From the NCBI GenBank assembly GCA_963766195.1, contig CAVXYY010000018.1:83003-147002 (forward strand): a DNA stretch of 64,000 nucleotides, given 5' to 3'. The position numbers and the translations under genes were made by a program. The notes beneath the pieces were generated by a model. It saw only the letters and a list, made by a program, of their open reading frames with translations. It had not been told where the DNA came from and did not search any database. This DNA comes from JAHEFT01 sp963766195 (GTDB lineage: Bacteria; Pseudomonadota; Gammaproteobacteria; Xanthomonadales; SZUA-36). This document shows positions 26,900 to 35,622 of this stretch, piece after piece; position 1 is the stretch's first letter, and the number at the start of each line of letters is the position of its first letter.

Positions 26900-28018
26900 A
26901 TGATCAAGGTAAAGGCCGCTGTCTCAACAGCCCTATTGATGACCATGAGTTCGTCTGCGTTTGCTGCAGCCAAGGTTGCCGTAGCGCACTTTGCGCCGTT
27001 CGCCGATACTGTCGACGGAACGGCTGTAAACATTTCAGTAAACGGAACCCCGGTCGATGCATTGCAGGGAGTCAAGTTCAAGGACTTTACCGGTTATATC
27101 GATTTTGACGCCGGCACTTACACGATCGACGTGATCCCGGTGGGAGCAACCGATCCGGCGATTACAGGTGAGTTCACCCTTACCGATGGAACCAGCTACA
27201 CGGTTTATGCAGCAGGTGACGGCGTGAAGCAGGACCTGGAGTTGCGCGCGCTGGTTGATGACACAACCACGCCGGCAGCCGGGAACCTGAACATCCGGGT
27301 AGTCCACGCCGCGCCATTCGCAGCCGACCTGGCAGCCACCGAGGTTTCCATCCGCACTGCTGACGGGATGCTGGTTAACAACCTGACAGGCGTGCCTTAC
27401 AACGTCGACAGCGGCTTTTTCGAAATACCTGCCGGCACTTACGACCTCAAGGTCGCTTCCAATGATGGTTCAGTGAACTACATTGATCCCCTTCCGGCTG
27501 CTTTGCCGGCCGGCGCCAATGTAACCGTGTATGCGGTCGGTGATGGCATGAACCAGCCCCTCGGTATTATTGCTTTCCCGGTCGGAGAACTGGCAACGCG
27601 CACTCCGGTTGACAACTCGACCAATGGAACCTGGGAAATCATCGAAGGGTCCGGCACCGGTTTTATCTTCCAGCCGATCCCTGCGCAGAATCGCGCCACG
27701 GGTACCTGGTACACCTATGATGCAGACGGAAACCCGCTGTTCCTCTCATTTGACAGCTGCCTGGAGCAGGTCAATGAAATGGGCGACTTCGAATGTTCCA
27801 CCCCAGGCGCCTTTGATGGAGAAATGGCTACCACTTCACTGTACCTGAGCACCGGTGGCGGCCCGTCTGAAGACGATGTGGTTGAAACTGTTAAAATTGG
27901 TGAGATTGACTTCGAGTTCTCGGGCTGCCTTGATGCCATGGCCACCGTGCGACTGGACGGTGAACCGGCCGCGATGTACACGGCTGCGAATCTGACCGCG
28001 GCATTCTGCAACGACTAG
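26900..28018 (+). CDS. Exported DUF4397-domain protein
   Basis: A 372-residue protein with a signal peptide ending in SSSAFAAA, then two DUF4397 beta-sandwich repeats (KVAVAHFAPFADTVDGTAVNISVNG and LNIRVVHAAPFAADLAATEVSI; each ends with YTVYAAGDG / VTVYAVGDG), and a C-terminal domain of about 140 residues with four cysteines. DUF4397 proteins are surface or periplasmic and of unknown function. A strong AGGAG site lies 6 bases before the ATG. It is the first gene after the LitR-type operator, so it may be light-regulated, and it is 31 bases upstream of the methyltransferase. Confidence 0.75.
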   Translation: MIKVKAAVSTALLMTMSSSAFAAAKVAVAHFAPFADTVDGTAVNISVNGTPVDALQGVKFKDFTGYIDFDAGTYTIDVIPVGATDPAITGEFTLTDGTSYTVYAAGDGVKQDLELRALVDDTTTPAAGNLNIRVVHAAPFAADLAATEVSIRTADGMLVNNLTGVPYNVDSGFFEIPAGTYDLKVASNDGSVNYIDPLPAALPAGANVTVYAVGDGMNQPLGIIAFPVGELATRTPVDNSTNGTWEIIEGSGTGFIFQPIPAQNRATGTWYTYDADGNPLFLSFDSCLEQVNEMGDFECSTPGAFDGEMATTSLYLSTGGGPSEDDVVETVKIGEIDFEFSGCLDAMATVRLDGEPAAMYTAANLTAAFCND

Positions 28019-28049
28019 TCATACCTCTTTACCAAAACAGGACTTACTG

Positions 28050-29132
28050 ATGAGCACAGCCGCTATCAAAGCATCAAGTACCGTCCTTGACTGGACAGAA
28101 CGCGGCCTGGTGCCGGACAGCGTATTACGCGCCGGCATCAGGCGGCTCTGCCGTCAACGACTGAAGGACATCAGGGCGGGAGATATCGAAACCTCCGGCC
28201 ATATGACGGAAGCCTTTATCGATTACATGAACGGGTCGGAGATTGCCCTCGTACCCGAACTTGCCAATGAACAGCACTACGAACTTCCGCCGGAGTTTTT
28301 CAGCACCGTGCTGGGCCATCACGCCAAGTACAGCTGTTGTTACTGGGGCGACGGGGTCCGGACACTGGATCACGCCGAGGCCGCCGCACTGGAGATCAGT
28401 TGTCAGCGGGCAGACATCCGGAACGGCATGGATGTGCTGGATCTCGGCTGCGGCTGGGGTTCTTTAAGCCTCTGGATTGCCGCGCATTTTCCGGCATGCA
28501 AGGTCACCTCGGTCTCAAATTCAAAACCGCAGGGTGAATACATCCGGAAACTGGCCCGGGAACGCGGTCTGTCCAATATTGAAGTGCTGACCGCCGACAT
28601 GAACAACTTCCAGGCACCCGGGCAGTATGACCGCATCGTGTCCGTTGAAATGTTCGAGCACATGAGGAATTACCGCGAGTTGTTTGCTCGCCTCAGCCAG
28701 TGGCTCAAGCCGGATGGAAAATTCTTCATGCACATTTTCTGTCACCGGAACACGCCCTACGAATTTCTGGATGAGGGGCCGTCCGACTGGATGGGCCGTC
28801 ATTTCTTTTCCGGTGGAATCATGCCCAGCGATGATCTGCCGCTGCGCTTCCAGGAACGGCTGCACCTTTTGAGGCGCGACCGCTGGAGCGGAAATCATTA
28901 CGAAAAAACCGCAAATGCCTGGTTGGCCAACATGGACAGCAGGAAAGACCGCATCATGCCGATGTTTGCCGAGACATACGGGGAGGCGGACGCCGAGCGC
29001 TGGTTCCAGCGCTGGCGCATTTTCTTCATGGCCTGTGCGGAGCTGTTTGCCTTTAACAATGGTGAAGAGTGGTTTGTCTCACACTACCTGTTCGGTCTGC
29101 CGAGTCACACAGGTGAAGGAGCGCAGCCGTGA
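28050..29132 (+). CDS. Coclaurine N-methyltransferase-like SAM-dependent methyltransferase
   Basis: A 360-residue class I methyltransferase of the cyclopropane-fatty-acid synthase superfamily. The SAM-binding motif is LDLGCGWGSL (about residues 130-139). From memory it tracks plant (S)-coclaurine N-methyltransferase closely along its length: KYSCCYW, VSNSKPQGEYI, VEMFEHMRNY, FCHRNTPYEF, MPSDDL, NGEEWFVSHYLF. Bacteria do not make benzylisoquinolines as a rule, so the substrate is more likely a lipid or amine. Its stop overlaps the GTG of the next gene (GTGA), showing translational coupling within the cluster. Confidence 0.8.
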   Translation: MSTAAIKASSTVLDWTERGLVPDSVLRAGIRRLCRQRLKDIRAGDIETSGHMTEAFIDYMNGSEIALVPELANEQHYELPPEFFSTVLGHHAKYSCCYWGDGVRTLDHAEAAALEISCQRADIRNGMDVLDLGCGWGSLSLWIAAHFPACKVTSVSNSKPQGEYIRKLARERGLSNIEVLTADMNNFQAPGQYDRIVSVEMFEHMRNYRELFARLSQWLKPDGKFFMHIFCHRNTPYEFLDEGPSDWMGRHFFSGGIMPSDDLPLRFQERLHLLRRDRWSGNHYEKTANAWLANMDSRKDRIMPMFAETYGEADAERWFQRWRIFFMACAELFAFNNGEEWFVSHYLFGLPSHTGEGAQP

Positions 29133-29740
29133 TCAGGGTGGTGGTCAACCTGGCGGCGTCTGAAGCCGGTTGGCTTGCCTGCGTTTCCGGGGCAGCCAAC
29201 GGCATGCCCTGGGCCGGTCCGCTGGTCGTGCTGGCATTTGTAGCGACTCATCTGTGGTTGTCGAAACGGCCGGGCCCTGAATTAACACTGGTCATTCTGG
29301 CGGTATTGATCGGCCTGGTTGCAGACAGCGCTTTGGTTGTTACAGGTCTTGTCAGTTATCCCTCCGGAACCTGGATCGAAGGATTTGCGCCGTACTGGAT
29401 TCTTGCCATGTGGGCGATGTTTGCAACCACTCTGAACGTCTCGATGAGATGGTTGCGCAACCGTAATGCCCTGGCCGCTGCGCTGGGGGCGGTCTTCGGA
29501 CCGCTGGCTTACCTCGCGGGCCAGGAGTTTGGCGCGATCACGTTCAACCGGACGGCTATGGCGATCGCTGCGCTTGCCGTCATCTGGGCTGTGGCGATGC
29601 CGCTTCTCGTGGTGCTGGCCCGCCGGCTGGATGGCGTCAGTGAAAAGAGGCCTCCGGACTTTATCCTGCGTGACTGGAGGACATCACGGGCGCCGCAGGC
29701 GACTCGCCGGCCCCGGTTGGGGGAGTCTGGCAATGCCTGA
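29129..29740 (+). CDS. DUF2878 family membrane protein
   Basis: A 203-residue protein with about five hydrophobic segments (for example LVVLAFVATHLWL, LVILAVLIGLVADSALVV, YWILAMWAMFATTLNVSM), matching DUF2878, a family repeatedly found in light- or singlet-oxygen-responsive clusters with CFA-like, DUF1365 and FAD genes. It starts with GTG overlapping the previous stop. The last 40 residues are basic and disordered. Function unknown. Confidence 0.75.
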   Translation: MIRVVVNLAASEAGWLACVSGAANGMPWAGPLVVLAFVATHLWLSKRPGPELTLVILAVLIGLVADSALVVTGLVSYPSGTWIEGFAPYWILAMWAMFATTLNVSMRWLRNRNALAAALGAVFGPLAYLAGQEFGAITFNRTAMAIAALAVIWAVAMPLLVVLARRLDGVSEKRPPDFILRDWRTSRAPQATRRPRLGESGNA

Positions 29741-30545
29741 GTTGAGCGCCTGGTTCTGGTCATTGCTCGCTGTGCTGATGGTGTCAGTAGTGGCGTGGCT
29801 GGTCAGTGTTGTCCGCCGTGATGTGAGCATCGTCGATAGCTTGTGGTCCCTGATGATCCTGCTGTGCGCGCTGGTCTACGTGGTTCTGGCCGAGGACACC
29901 GGCCCGCGGACCGTGATGTTAATCGCCCTGCTGTCAGCGTGGGCAATACGGCTTTCGCTCCACATTACCCTGCGTAACCACGGCCAGCCCGAAGACCGGC
30001 GATACGCGGAAATTCGCCGCAACAACCAACCGTACTTCGAATGGAAAAGCCTGTATATCGTATTCCTTTTCCAGGGTTTTTTGGCCTGGGTGATCTGTCT
30101 GCCCGTCGTCGCGGCTGTCGGCGGCCAGACACCACCCGGGCCGCTTGATTATGCCGGGATCGCGCTGTGGATGGCCGGCATGTTTTTTGAAGTCACGGGT
30201 GACTACCAACTGGCCCGTTTCCGCCGCAGTGAGCGGACCTCCGACGAGGTGCTGGATACCGGCCTGTGGCGCTACACGCGGCATCCGAACTACTTCGGCG
30301 AGGCCGTAATCTGGTGGGGTTTTTACCTGCTGGCGCTTTCGGCTGGAGCGTGGTGGACCATTTTTGCCCCGTTACTGATGACCTTCCTGTTGTTGAAGGT
30401 ATCAGGTGTTGCCATGCTGGAAAAAGATATCGCAGGGCGCCGGCCTGCATACCGCGACTATATCAGGCGAACCAATGCCTTCTTTCCGGGCCGGCCGAAA
30501 TATGAAGCGCACCAGCCCGGTTCACAACACACTGGCGGAGGTTAG
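29733..30545 (+). CDS. DUF1295 membrane protein, steroid 5-alpha-reductase-like
   Basis: A 270-residue protein with about six or seven membrane helices. The C-terminal DUF1295/ICMT-like signature DTGLWRYTRHPNYFGEAVIWWGFYL and AMLEKDIAGRRPAYRDYIRRTNAFFP is clear; in this superfamily it binds NADPH or a methyl donor. A lipid reductase or a membrane methyltransferase role is possible. The frame is open further upstream, but the ATG at 29733 has a GGGGGAG site before it and overlaps the end of the DUF2878 gene by 8 bases, so it is taken as the start. Confidence 0.82.
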   Translation: MPELSAWFWSLLAVLMVSVVAWLVSVVRRDVSIVDSLWSLMILLCALVYVVLAEDTGPRTVMLIALLSAWAIRLSLHITLRNHGQPEDRRYAEIRRNNQPYFEWKSLYIVFLFQGFLAWVICLPVVAAVGGQTPPGPLDYAGIALWMAGMFFEVTGDYQLARFRRSERTSDEVLDTGLWRYTRHPNYFGEAVIWWGFYLLALSAGAWWTIFAPLLMTFLLLKVSGVAMLEKDIAGRRPAYRDYIRRTNAFFPGRPKYEAHQPGSQHTGGG

Positions 30546-30549
30546 CAGG

Positions 30550-31245
30550 ATGGAATACAGAAGAAACAAGCTGATTGAAGTGCTGGTCGCCTCCGGCCTG
30601 TCGATCGTTATGCTACTCGCAGCCGGGCCATCGTTCGCAGAACCGGCCCCTGGCGACGACGGAGCCATGGGAAGCGCGTGGAAATTCCGGGTGTACCTGG
30701 ATGACAAGGAAATCGGCTACCACCACTTTTACCTCGCAGAATCGGGAAATACCCGGCAACTCAAGAGCGTCGCCAACTTTGAATACAACCTGATGTTTGT
30801 CCGCCTGTTTCATTATGAGCATGAGAACAACGAGATCTGGAATGGCGATTGCCTTCAGAGCATCGATTCACAAACCGATTCCAATGGCAAGCCGTTCCGG
30901 GTTAACGGCCGCCGCGCTGCCGGTGAATTCCGGGTTTCGGCCAATGGCGGTGAGGAATCGCTGCCGGAGTGTGTCATGACGTTTGCTTACTGGAATCCCG
31001 CGTTTCTCGAGCAGTCATCTTTGCTCAACTCCCAGGACGGTGAATTCCTCGAGGTCGAGGTTTCCGAGCCTGTTTTCGAACAACTGGAAGTCGAAGGTGC
31101 ACAACTTCCGTCCTATCGCTATCATCTGGCCGCCGGCGCACTTAAACTCGATCTGTGGTACTCCACGGACAGCAATTGGCTGGCCCTTGAAAGCGAAGTG
31201 CGGGGTGGCCGCATGCTTCGATACGTGAGGTATGATGATGCTTAG
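30550..31245 (+). CDS. DUF6134-like exported protein
   Basis: A 231-residue protein with a signal peptide ending at GPSFAEPA. The mature part (WKFRVYLDDKEIGYHHFYL, ANFEYNLMFVRLFHYEHENNEIWNGDCL) looks like DUF6134, a periplasmic beta-rich family found in the same kind of cluster; a lipid-binding or chaperone role would fit but is not shown. An ATG at 30550 preceded by AGCAGG follows the DUF1295 stop by 4 bases. Its end overlaps the lipocalin start by 14 bases. Confidence 0.68.
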   Translation: MEYRRNKLIEVLVASGLSIVMLLAAGPSFAEPAPGDDGAMGSAWKFRVYLDDKEIGYHHFYLAESGNTRQLKSVANFEYNLMFVRLFHYEHENNEIWNGDCLQSIDSQTDSNGKPFRVNGRRAAGEFRVSANGGEESLPECVMTFAYWNPAFLEQSSLLNSQDGEFLEVEVSEPVFEQLEVEGAQLPSYRYHLAAGALKLDLWYSTDSNWLALESEVRGGRMLRYVRYDDA

Positions 31246-31762
31246 AAAATCACTGTTGAGCCTGTCCGGAGCAGTCCTGCTGTCAGGCTGCCAGGCCAGT
31301 CTGCCCGCACTCGAAACCGTCGATTACGTGGATCTCGAGCGCTTCATGGGGGACTGGTACGTGATTGCGAATATCCCGACCTTCGTCGAGAAAGGGGCGC
31401 ATAACGCGGTGGAATCCTATCGCCTGGATGAAGACGGCACCATTGCCACGACGTTTACTTTTCGGAAGGATGCTTTCGACGGGCCGGAGAAACAGTACCA
31501 TCCGCGGGGCTTCGTGCGAGACACCCAAAGCAACGCCGAATGGGGTATGCAATTTATCTGGCCGTTCAAGGGCGACTACCGGATCATTTACCTGGCGGAC
31601 GACTACTCTGCCACCATCATCGGGCGAACGAAGCGGGATTACGTGTGGTTGATGGCCCGCTCACCCGAGATGAGCGCTGACGCCTACCGCGAGGCGGTGC
31701 AATTTATCGAACGCGCCGGATACGATACGGCTGATTTGCAACGTGTTCCGCAGAAGTGGTGA
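31232..31762 (+). CDS. Lipocalin, Blc-type outer-membrane lipoprotein
   Basis: A 176-residue lipocalin with a lipoprotein signal (LSLSGAVLLSGC, lipid cysteine about residue 20). The lipocalin GxW motif is RFMGDWYVIANIPTF, followed by the second structural region DYRIIYLADDYSATIIGR and the C-terminal ARSPEMS. Bacterial Blc proteins carry fatty acids or phospholipids between membranes, which fits a cluster that modifies acyl chains. Three ATGs in a row occur at the start, and the first is used here. Confidence 0.9.
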   Translation: MMMLRKSLLSLSGAVLLSGCQASLPALETVDYVDLERFMGDWYVIANIPTFVEKGAHNAVESYRLDEDGTIATTFTFRKDAFDGPEKQYHPRGFVRDTQSNAEWGMQFIWPFKGDYRIIYLADDYSATIIGRTKRDYVWLMARSPEMSADAYREAVQFIERAGYDTADLQRVPQKW

Positions 31763-31766
31763 CGCC

Positions 31767-33071
31767 TTGAAAATTGCAATCATCGGCACCGGGATTGCCG
31801 GAAACGTAGCCGCTTACCGCCTGGCGCAACAACATGACATCACGGTTTTCGAAGCCGATAGCCGTATCGGCGGCCACACCAACACGGTTGATGTCGTTGC
31901 CGCCGGCCAACGGTGGGCCGTGGACACCGGGTTCATCGTATTCAATAACGTCACTTACCCGAACTTCATTTCCCTGCTCGATGAACTGGGGGTTGATTCC
32001 CAGGACAGTGACATGAGTTTCAGTGTCCGCAATGAGCGCAATGGCCTGGAATACAATGGAGCCTCGCTCAACGCCCTGTTCGCCCAGCGCACAAACCTGC
32101 TGAAGCCCTCCTTTTACCGGATGTTGGCGGATATCCTGCGCTTTAACCGGGAAGCGCCGGCGCTGCTTGACCAGCCGGGCAACCCGGTAACCCTGGGTGA
32201 ATACCTGGATTCAAACGGTTACTCAAAAGGTTTTATTGACCACTATATCGTTCCCATGGGCGCGGCGATCTGGTCTGCTACCCCGGGTGGAATGCGGGCT
32301 GTTCCGGCGACGTTCTTCATCCGCTTTTTCCACAACCACGGTTTGCTGTCGGTTAATCAGCGTCCCGTATGGCGGGTGGTCAGGGGCGGCTCGCGGAGCT
32401 ACGTGGAAAAACTGGTGGCCGGACACCGGGACCGGATTCGCCTCGATACACCGGTAGAATGGATTCGCCGGCATCCCGGGTATGTTGAAGTCAAGGCCAG
32501 GGGTGCGGCGGTGGAGAAGTTTGACCGTATTTTCCTGGCTTGCCACAGCGACCAGGCTCTGGAACTCCTCGCTGACCCGACTCCCGAGGAACGCGCCGTT
32601 CTGGGCGCTATCCGCTACCAGCAAAACGAGGCGGTCCTTCACACCGACCAGTCACTGATGCCAAAGCGGCGCCTGGCATGGGCGGCCTGGAATTACCATA
32701 TTCCGCAAGGCGCCTCGGATCCGGAAGGCAAGGCCGCTCTGACCTACAACATGAATATCCTGCAAAGCCTTGCCGCGCCGGTGCAGTTTTGCGTCACGTT
32801 GAATTACACGGCGGCAATCGATCCGGGCAAGATCATCCAGACCTTCAACTATACGCACCCGGTTTTCACCGAAAAAGCGGTTGCTGCCCAGCAACGTCAC
32901 CGCGAAATCAACGGTGCGCGCCGGACCTATTTCTGTGGCGCCTACTGGCGCTATGGTTTTCATGAAGACGGCGTGGTCAGTGCGATTGCCGCACTGGATC
33001 ATTTCAACGCAGACGGGGCCGGTTCTGAGAGTCTATATCATGAAGAGCGCGATTTACGCCGGGCGGGTTAG
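31767..33071 (+). CDS. FAD-dependent amine-oxidase-like oxidoreductase
   Basis: A 434-residue flavoprotein with the N-terminal dinucleotide-binding motif IAIIGTGIAGNVAAYRL, then GGHTNTVDV, and C-terminal YFCGAYWRYGFHEDGVVSA that completes the FAD site. It belongs to the NAD(P)-binding/amine-oxidase-like group that sits beside DUF1365 and CFA-like genes in bacteria, and resembles the putative desaturase of furan fatty acid synthesis in Rhodobacter (UfaD type); that role is inferred. The TTG at 31767, five bases after the lipocalin stop, gives the expected N-terminus; an upstream GTG at 31743 would overlap the lipocalin. It overlaps the DUF1365 gene by 32 bases. Confidence 0.82.
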   Translation: MKIAIIGTGIAGNVAAYRLAQQHDITVFEADSRIGGHTNTVDVVAAGQRWAVDTGFIVFNNVTYPNFISLLDELGVDSQDSDMSFSVRNERNGLEYNGASLNALFAQRTNLLKPSFYRMLADILRFNREAPALLDQPGNPVTLGEYLDSNGYSKGFIDHYIVPMGAAIWSATPGGMRAVPATFFIRFFHNHGLLSVNQRPVWRVVRGGSRSYVEKLVAGHRDRIRLDTPVEWIRRHPGYVEVKARGAAVEKFDRIFLACHSDQALELLADPTPEERAVLGAIRYQQNEAVLHTDQSLMPKRRLAWAAWNYHIPQGASDPEGKAALTYNMNILQSLAAPVQFCVTLNYTAAIDPGKIIQTFNYTHPVFTEKAVAAQQRHREINGARRTYFCGAYWRYGFHEDGVVSAIAALDHFNADGAGSESLYHEERDLRRAG

Positions 33072-33816
33072 GCACCGGCGCATCAAGCCGGTCGCGCATG
33101 AGTTCAGCTACCGGATGTTCATGATGTATCTCGATCTGGCCGAGCTTCCGGAAGTTTTCCAGGGACGCTGGCTCTGGTCCTCTCGCAGGCCGGCACTGGC
33201 CCGGTTCCGTCGCGAAGACCACCTCGGTGATCCTGCCGTGCCACTTGCAGACGCTGTCCGGGATCTTGTCCGCGTTAAAACAGGGCAACGCCCTTCCGGG
33301 CCGATCCGGTTACTGACCCAGTTGAGCTATTTTGGGTACGTTTTTAATCCGGTGAGCTTTTATTATTGTTATAACGCGGACGACACCGAATTGGAGACCA
33401 TCGTGGCCGAGGTGAATAACACCCCCTGGGGTGAAAGGCACTGCTACGTGCTGTCACCGGACATGAATCAGGGTGTCGCCGGCCACAAGCGCTATTTTCC
33501 GCCGAAAGAGATGCACGTGTCGCCATTCATGCCAATGGACATCGACTATGACTGGCGTTTCAATACACCCAATGAAGAATTAACGGCGCACATGGAGAAT
33601 GCTCGCGAGGGGTGCAAGATATTTGACGCTACGATCGTGCTGCAGCGGGAGGAAATCAGTGGCCGCTCCCTGGCGCGCGTGCTATTTACTTTTCCCTTGA
33701 TGACCGTAAAAATAATCCTGGCCATCCATTGGCAGGCTCTGAAGCTCTGGGGCAAGGGCGTCCCGGTGCATGATCATCCCGCTAAAGGCAAACCCGGACT
33801 GGAGAGTGCAGGATGA
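33040..33816 (+). CDS. DUF1365 family protein
   Basis: A 258-residue protein typical of DUF1365 in length and motifs: IYAGRVRHRRIKPVAHEFSYRMFMMYLDL at the start, LLTQLSYFGYVFNPVSFYYCY in the middle, EVNNTPWGERHCYVL and KRYFPPKEMHVSPFMPMD. The function is unproven; the family nearly always sits between the FAD oxidoreductase and a CFA-like methyltransferase, as here. The ATG at 33040 starts the conserved domain. Its last codons overlap the next gene by 4 bases (ATGA). Confidence 0.88.
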   Translation: MKSAIYAGRVRHRRIKPVAHEFSYRMFMMYLDLAELPEVFQGRWLWSSRRPALARFRREDHLGDPAVPLADAVRDLVRVKTGQRPSGPIRLLTQLSYFGYVFNPVSFYYCYNADDTELETIVAEVNNTPWGERHCYVLSPDMNQGVAGHKRYFPPKEMHVSPFMPMDIDYDWRFNTPNEELTAHMENAREGCKIFDATIVLQREEISGRSLARVLFTFPLMTVKIILAIHWQALKLWGKGVPVHDHPAKGKPGLESAG

Positions 33817-35075
33817 AGTCTGTTTCGCTTTCGTCGCCACGCCACCTTGCAGGCACCGTCAAGCCGACCATGCTGGATAACCTGGCCCGCCGTTCGGTGC
33901 GGCGGCAGCTTGAAAAACTGGACACCGGCTCACTCAGCCTGGTCGATGGGGCGCAGGAGCTTCGATTCGGGCCGGCCAACCCTTCCGGGGTCAGCGCGCA
34001 CCTTCGGGTAAAAGATCCGAGGTTCTACAGCGAAATCGCATTCGGCGGGTCAATCGGTGGCGGTGAAGCCTACATGCACGGCTACTGGGACTGCGACGAC
34101 CTGGTGTCCGTAGTCCGCCTGCTGTTACAAAACCGGCATGTGCTGGATGGCATGGAAAAAGGCATTGCTCGTGTGACCGAACCGCTGCAAAAACTGTTTC
34201 ACTGGGTCAATCGAAATACGCACGAGGGAGCGCGCCGGAATATCTCTGCGCACTACGACCTGGGTAATGAATTCTTCGCCTTGTGGCTGGACGAAACAAT
34301 GATGTATTCGGCAGCCATTTTCGAAAATCAGCAAACCAGTCTGCACGATGCTCAAATCGCGCGCATGAAGCATATCTGTGAGCGTTTACAGCTCAAGCCC
34401 GATGAGCACCTCGTGGAAATTGGCACGGGCTGGGGAAGTTTTGCCCTCTATGCGGCGCAAAACTACGGTTGCCGGGTCACCACCACGACCATTTCGCGCG
34501 AACAGTACGAGAAAGCCAAAGAGCGGGTCGCGCAAGCCGGCCTGGAAGACCGCATTTCTGTGCTGTTCGAGGATTTCCGGAATCTCGAAGGTCAATACGA
34601 CAAGCTGGTTTCGATAGAAATGATCGAGGCAATCGATCATGCCTTGTTTGATACGTATTTCAGCAAGTGCAGCCAATTGTTAAAAGCGGATGGCGTCATG
34701 CTGATCCAGGCGATCACCATCGCGGACCAGCGTTACGAGGAATATCGCAGATCGATCGACTTCATCCAGCGCTACATATTCCCCGGCAGCGGGCTGCCGT
34801 CATCGGCCGTTATGACCGATTGCGTCGCCCGCATGACCGACATGCGCCTGCTGGGCATCGAAGACATTGGTCTGCACTACGCCACGACGCTGAACCACTG
34901 GCGCAAAAACTTTTTCGCGCAGATCGACGAGGTCAGGCAGCAGGGCTTTTCGGAAGCGTTTATCCGGATGTGGGAATACTATCTTTGCTATTGTGAAGGT
35001 GCTTTTCTGGAGCGCGCAATTTCCGATGTGCAGATCCTGTTCGCCAAGCCCGAAAGCCGGTTGAAAACCCTTTAG
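33813..35075 (+). CDS. Cyclopropane-fatty-acyl-phospholipid synthase-like methyltransferase
   Basis: A 420-residue enzyme that transfers a methylene or methyl group from SAM to unsaturated phospholipid acyl chains. It has the CFA synthase N-terminal domain, the HYDLGNEFF motif (147-155), the SAM motif VEIGTGWGSF (201-210), SIEMIEAIDHALF and QRYIFPGSGLPS. Placed beside FAD oxidoreductase and DUF1365 it may instead correspond to the methyltransferase of 11-methyl/furan fatty acid synthesis. It is the second lipid-type methyltransferase of the cluster, different from the coclaurine-like one. Confidence 0.9.
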   Translation: MKSVSLSSPRHLAGTVKPTMLDNLARRSVRRQLEKLDTGSLSLVDGAQELRFGPANPSGVSAHLRVKDPRFYSEIAFGGSIGGGEAYMHGYWDCDDLVSVVRLLLQNRHVLDGMEKGIARVTEPLQKLFHWVNRNTHEGARRNISAHYDLGNEFFALWLDETMMYSAAIFENQQTSLHDAQIARMKHICERLQLKPDEHLVEIGTGWGSFALYAAQNYGCRVTTTTISREQYEKAKERVAQAGLEDRISVLFEDFRNLEGQYDKLVSIEMIEAIDHALFDTYFSKCSQLLKADGVMLIQAITIADQRYEEYRRSIDFIQRYIFPGSGLPSSAVMTDCVARMTDMRLLGIEDIGLHYATTLNHWRKNFFAQIDEVRQQGFSEAFIRMWEYYLCYCEGAFLERAISDVQILFAKPESRLKTL

Positions 35076-35085
35076 GAGAAGGCCC

Positions 35086-35592
35086 TTGAGTTCCCGCATG
35101 GTCGTCGTGAAGGACCGGATGCAATCCGGTTACCATTACCTGTGCACGGAACCCGAGGGTCGGAACTTCCACCCGGAATTCAAACCGGAGCTGACCCCGG
35201 CGCAAATGCTCGAGATGGGCGTTTTCGGTGGAAAATACCTGACCGACTGCCAGCAGGAGTTTCCCGCTGAGTGGTTTCAGAAGGCCAAGCTGAGCCCGGA
35301 GAAAGCAAACCACCGCCTCAATTTCTTCGGGGTCCATGCCTCCAAGCCCCTGGCTTACTGGATCGAAAAAGGCTGGATCTGGCCGGAAGATCCGCGGGGC
35401 TGGTTTCAGTGGTACTGCCGTTATTACATGGGCCGCCGTTGTGACGACGATGCCCGGCAGATCGGGCGCTGGAAAGCCATGACAAGGCACATTGCACAGC
35501 TTCGCAAGAACTGCATCAAGGGTGATTTGCTGTGCCGGCCCAGGCAACGCCAGGCCCTGCTCCACTGGGCCTACGATTCGCGCAAGTTTTGA
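35086..35592 (+). CDS. Conserved protein of unknown function, cluster member
   Basis: A 168-residue soluble protein, rich in Trp, Tyr and Cys, without signal or membrane segments: YHYLCTEPEGRNFHPEF, MLEMGVFGGKYLTDC, FFGVHASKPLAYWIEKGWIWPEDPRGWFQWYCRYYMGRR, and a C-terminal basic CRPRQRQALLHWAYDSRKF. I recognise it as conserved but cannot name a family or function. It starts with TTG 8 bases after an AGGAGAAGG site, 10 bases after the CFA-like gene, and is followed 30 bases later by the SOUL gene. Confidence 0.75.
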   Translation: MSSRMVVVKDRMQSGYHYLCTEPEGRNFHPEFKPELTPAQMLEMGVFGGKYLTDCQQEFPAEWFQKAKLSPEKANHRLNFFGVHASKPLAYWIEKGWIWPEDPRGWFQWYCRYYMGRRCDDDARQIGRWKAMTRHIAQLRKNCIKGDLLCRPRQRQALLHWAYDSRKF

Positions 35593-35622
35593 TCAGCGCA
35601 ACAAACTACCTGAGGTAAAAAA

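Noticed and set aside
31743..33071. GTG at 31743 as start of the FAD oxidoreductase
   Set aside because: It lies inside the lipocalin gene and adds eight residues before the FAD-binding strand; the TTG at 31767 follows the lipocalin stop and gives the standard N-terminus.
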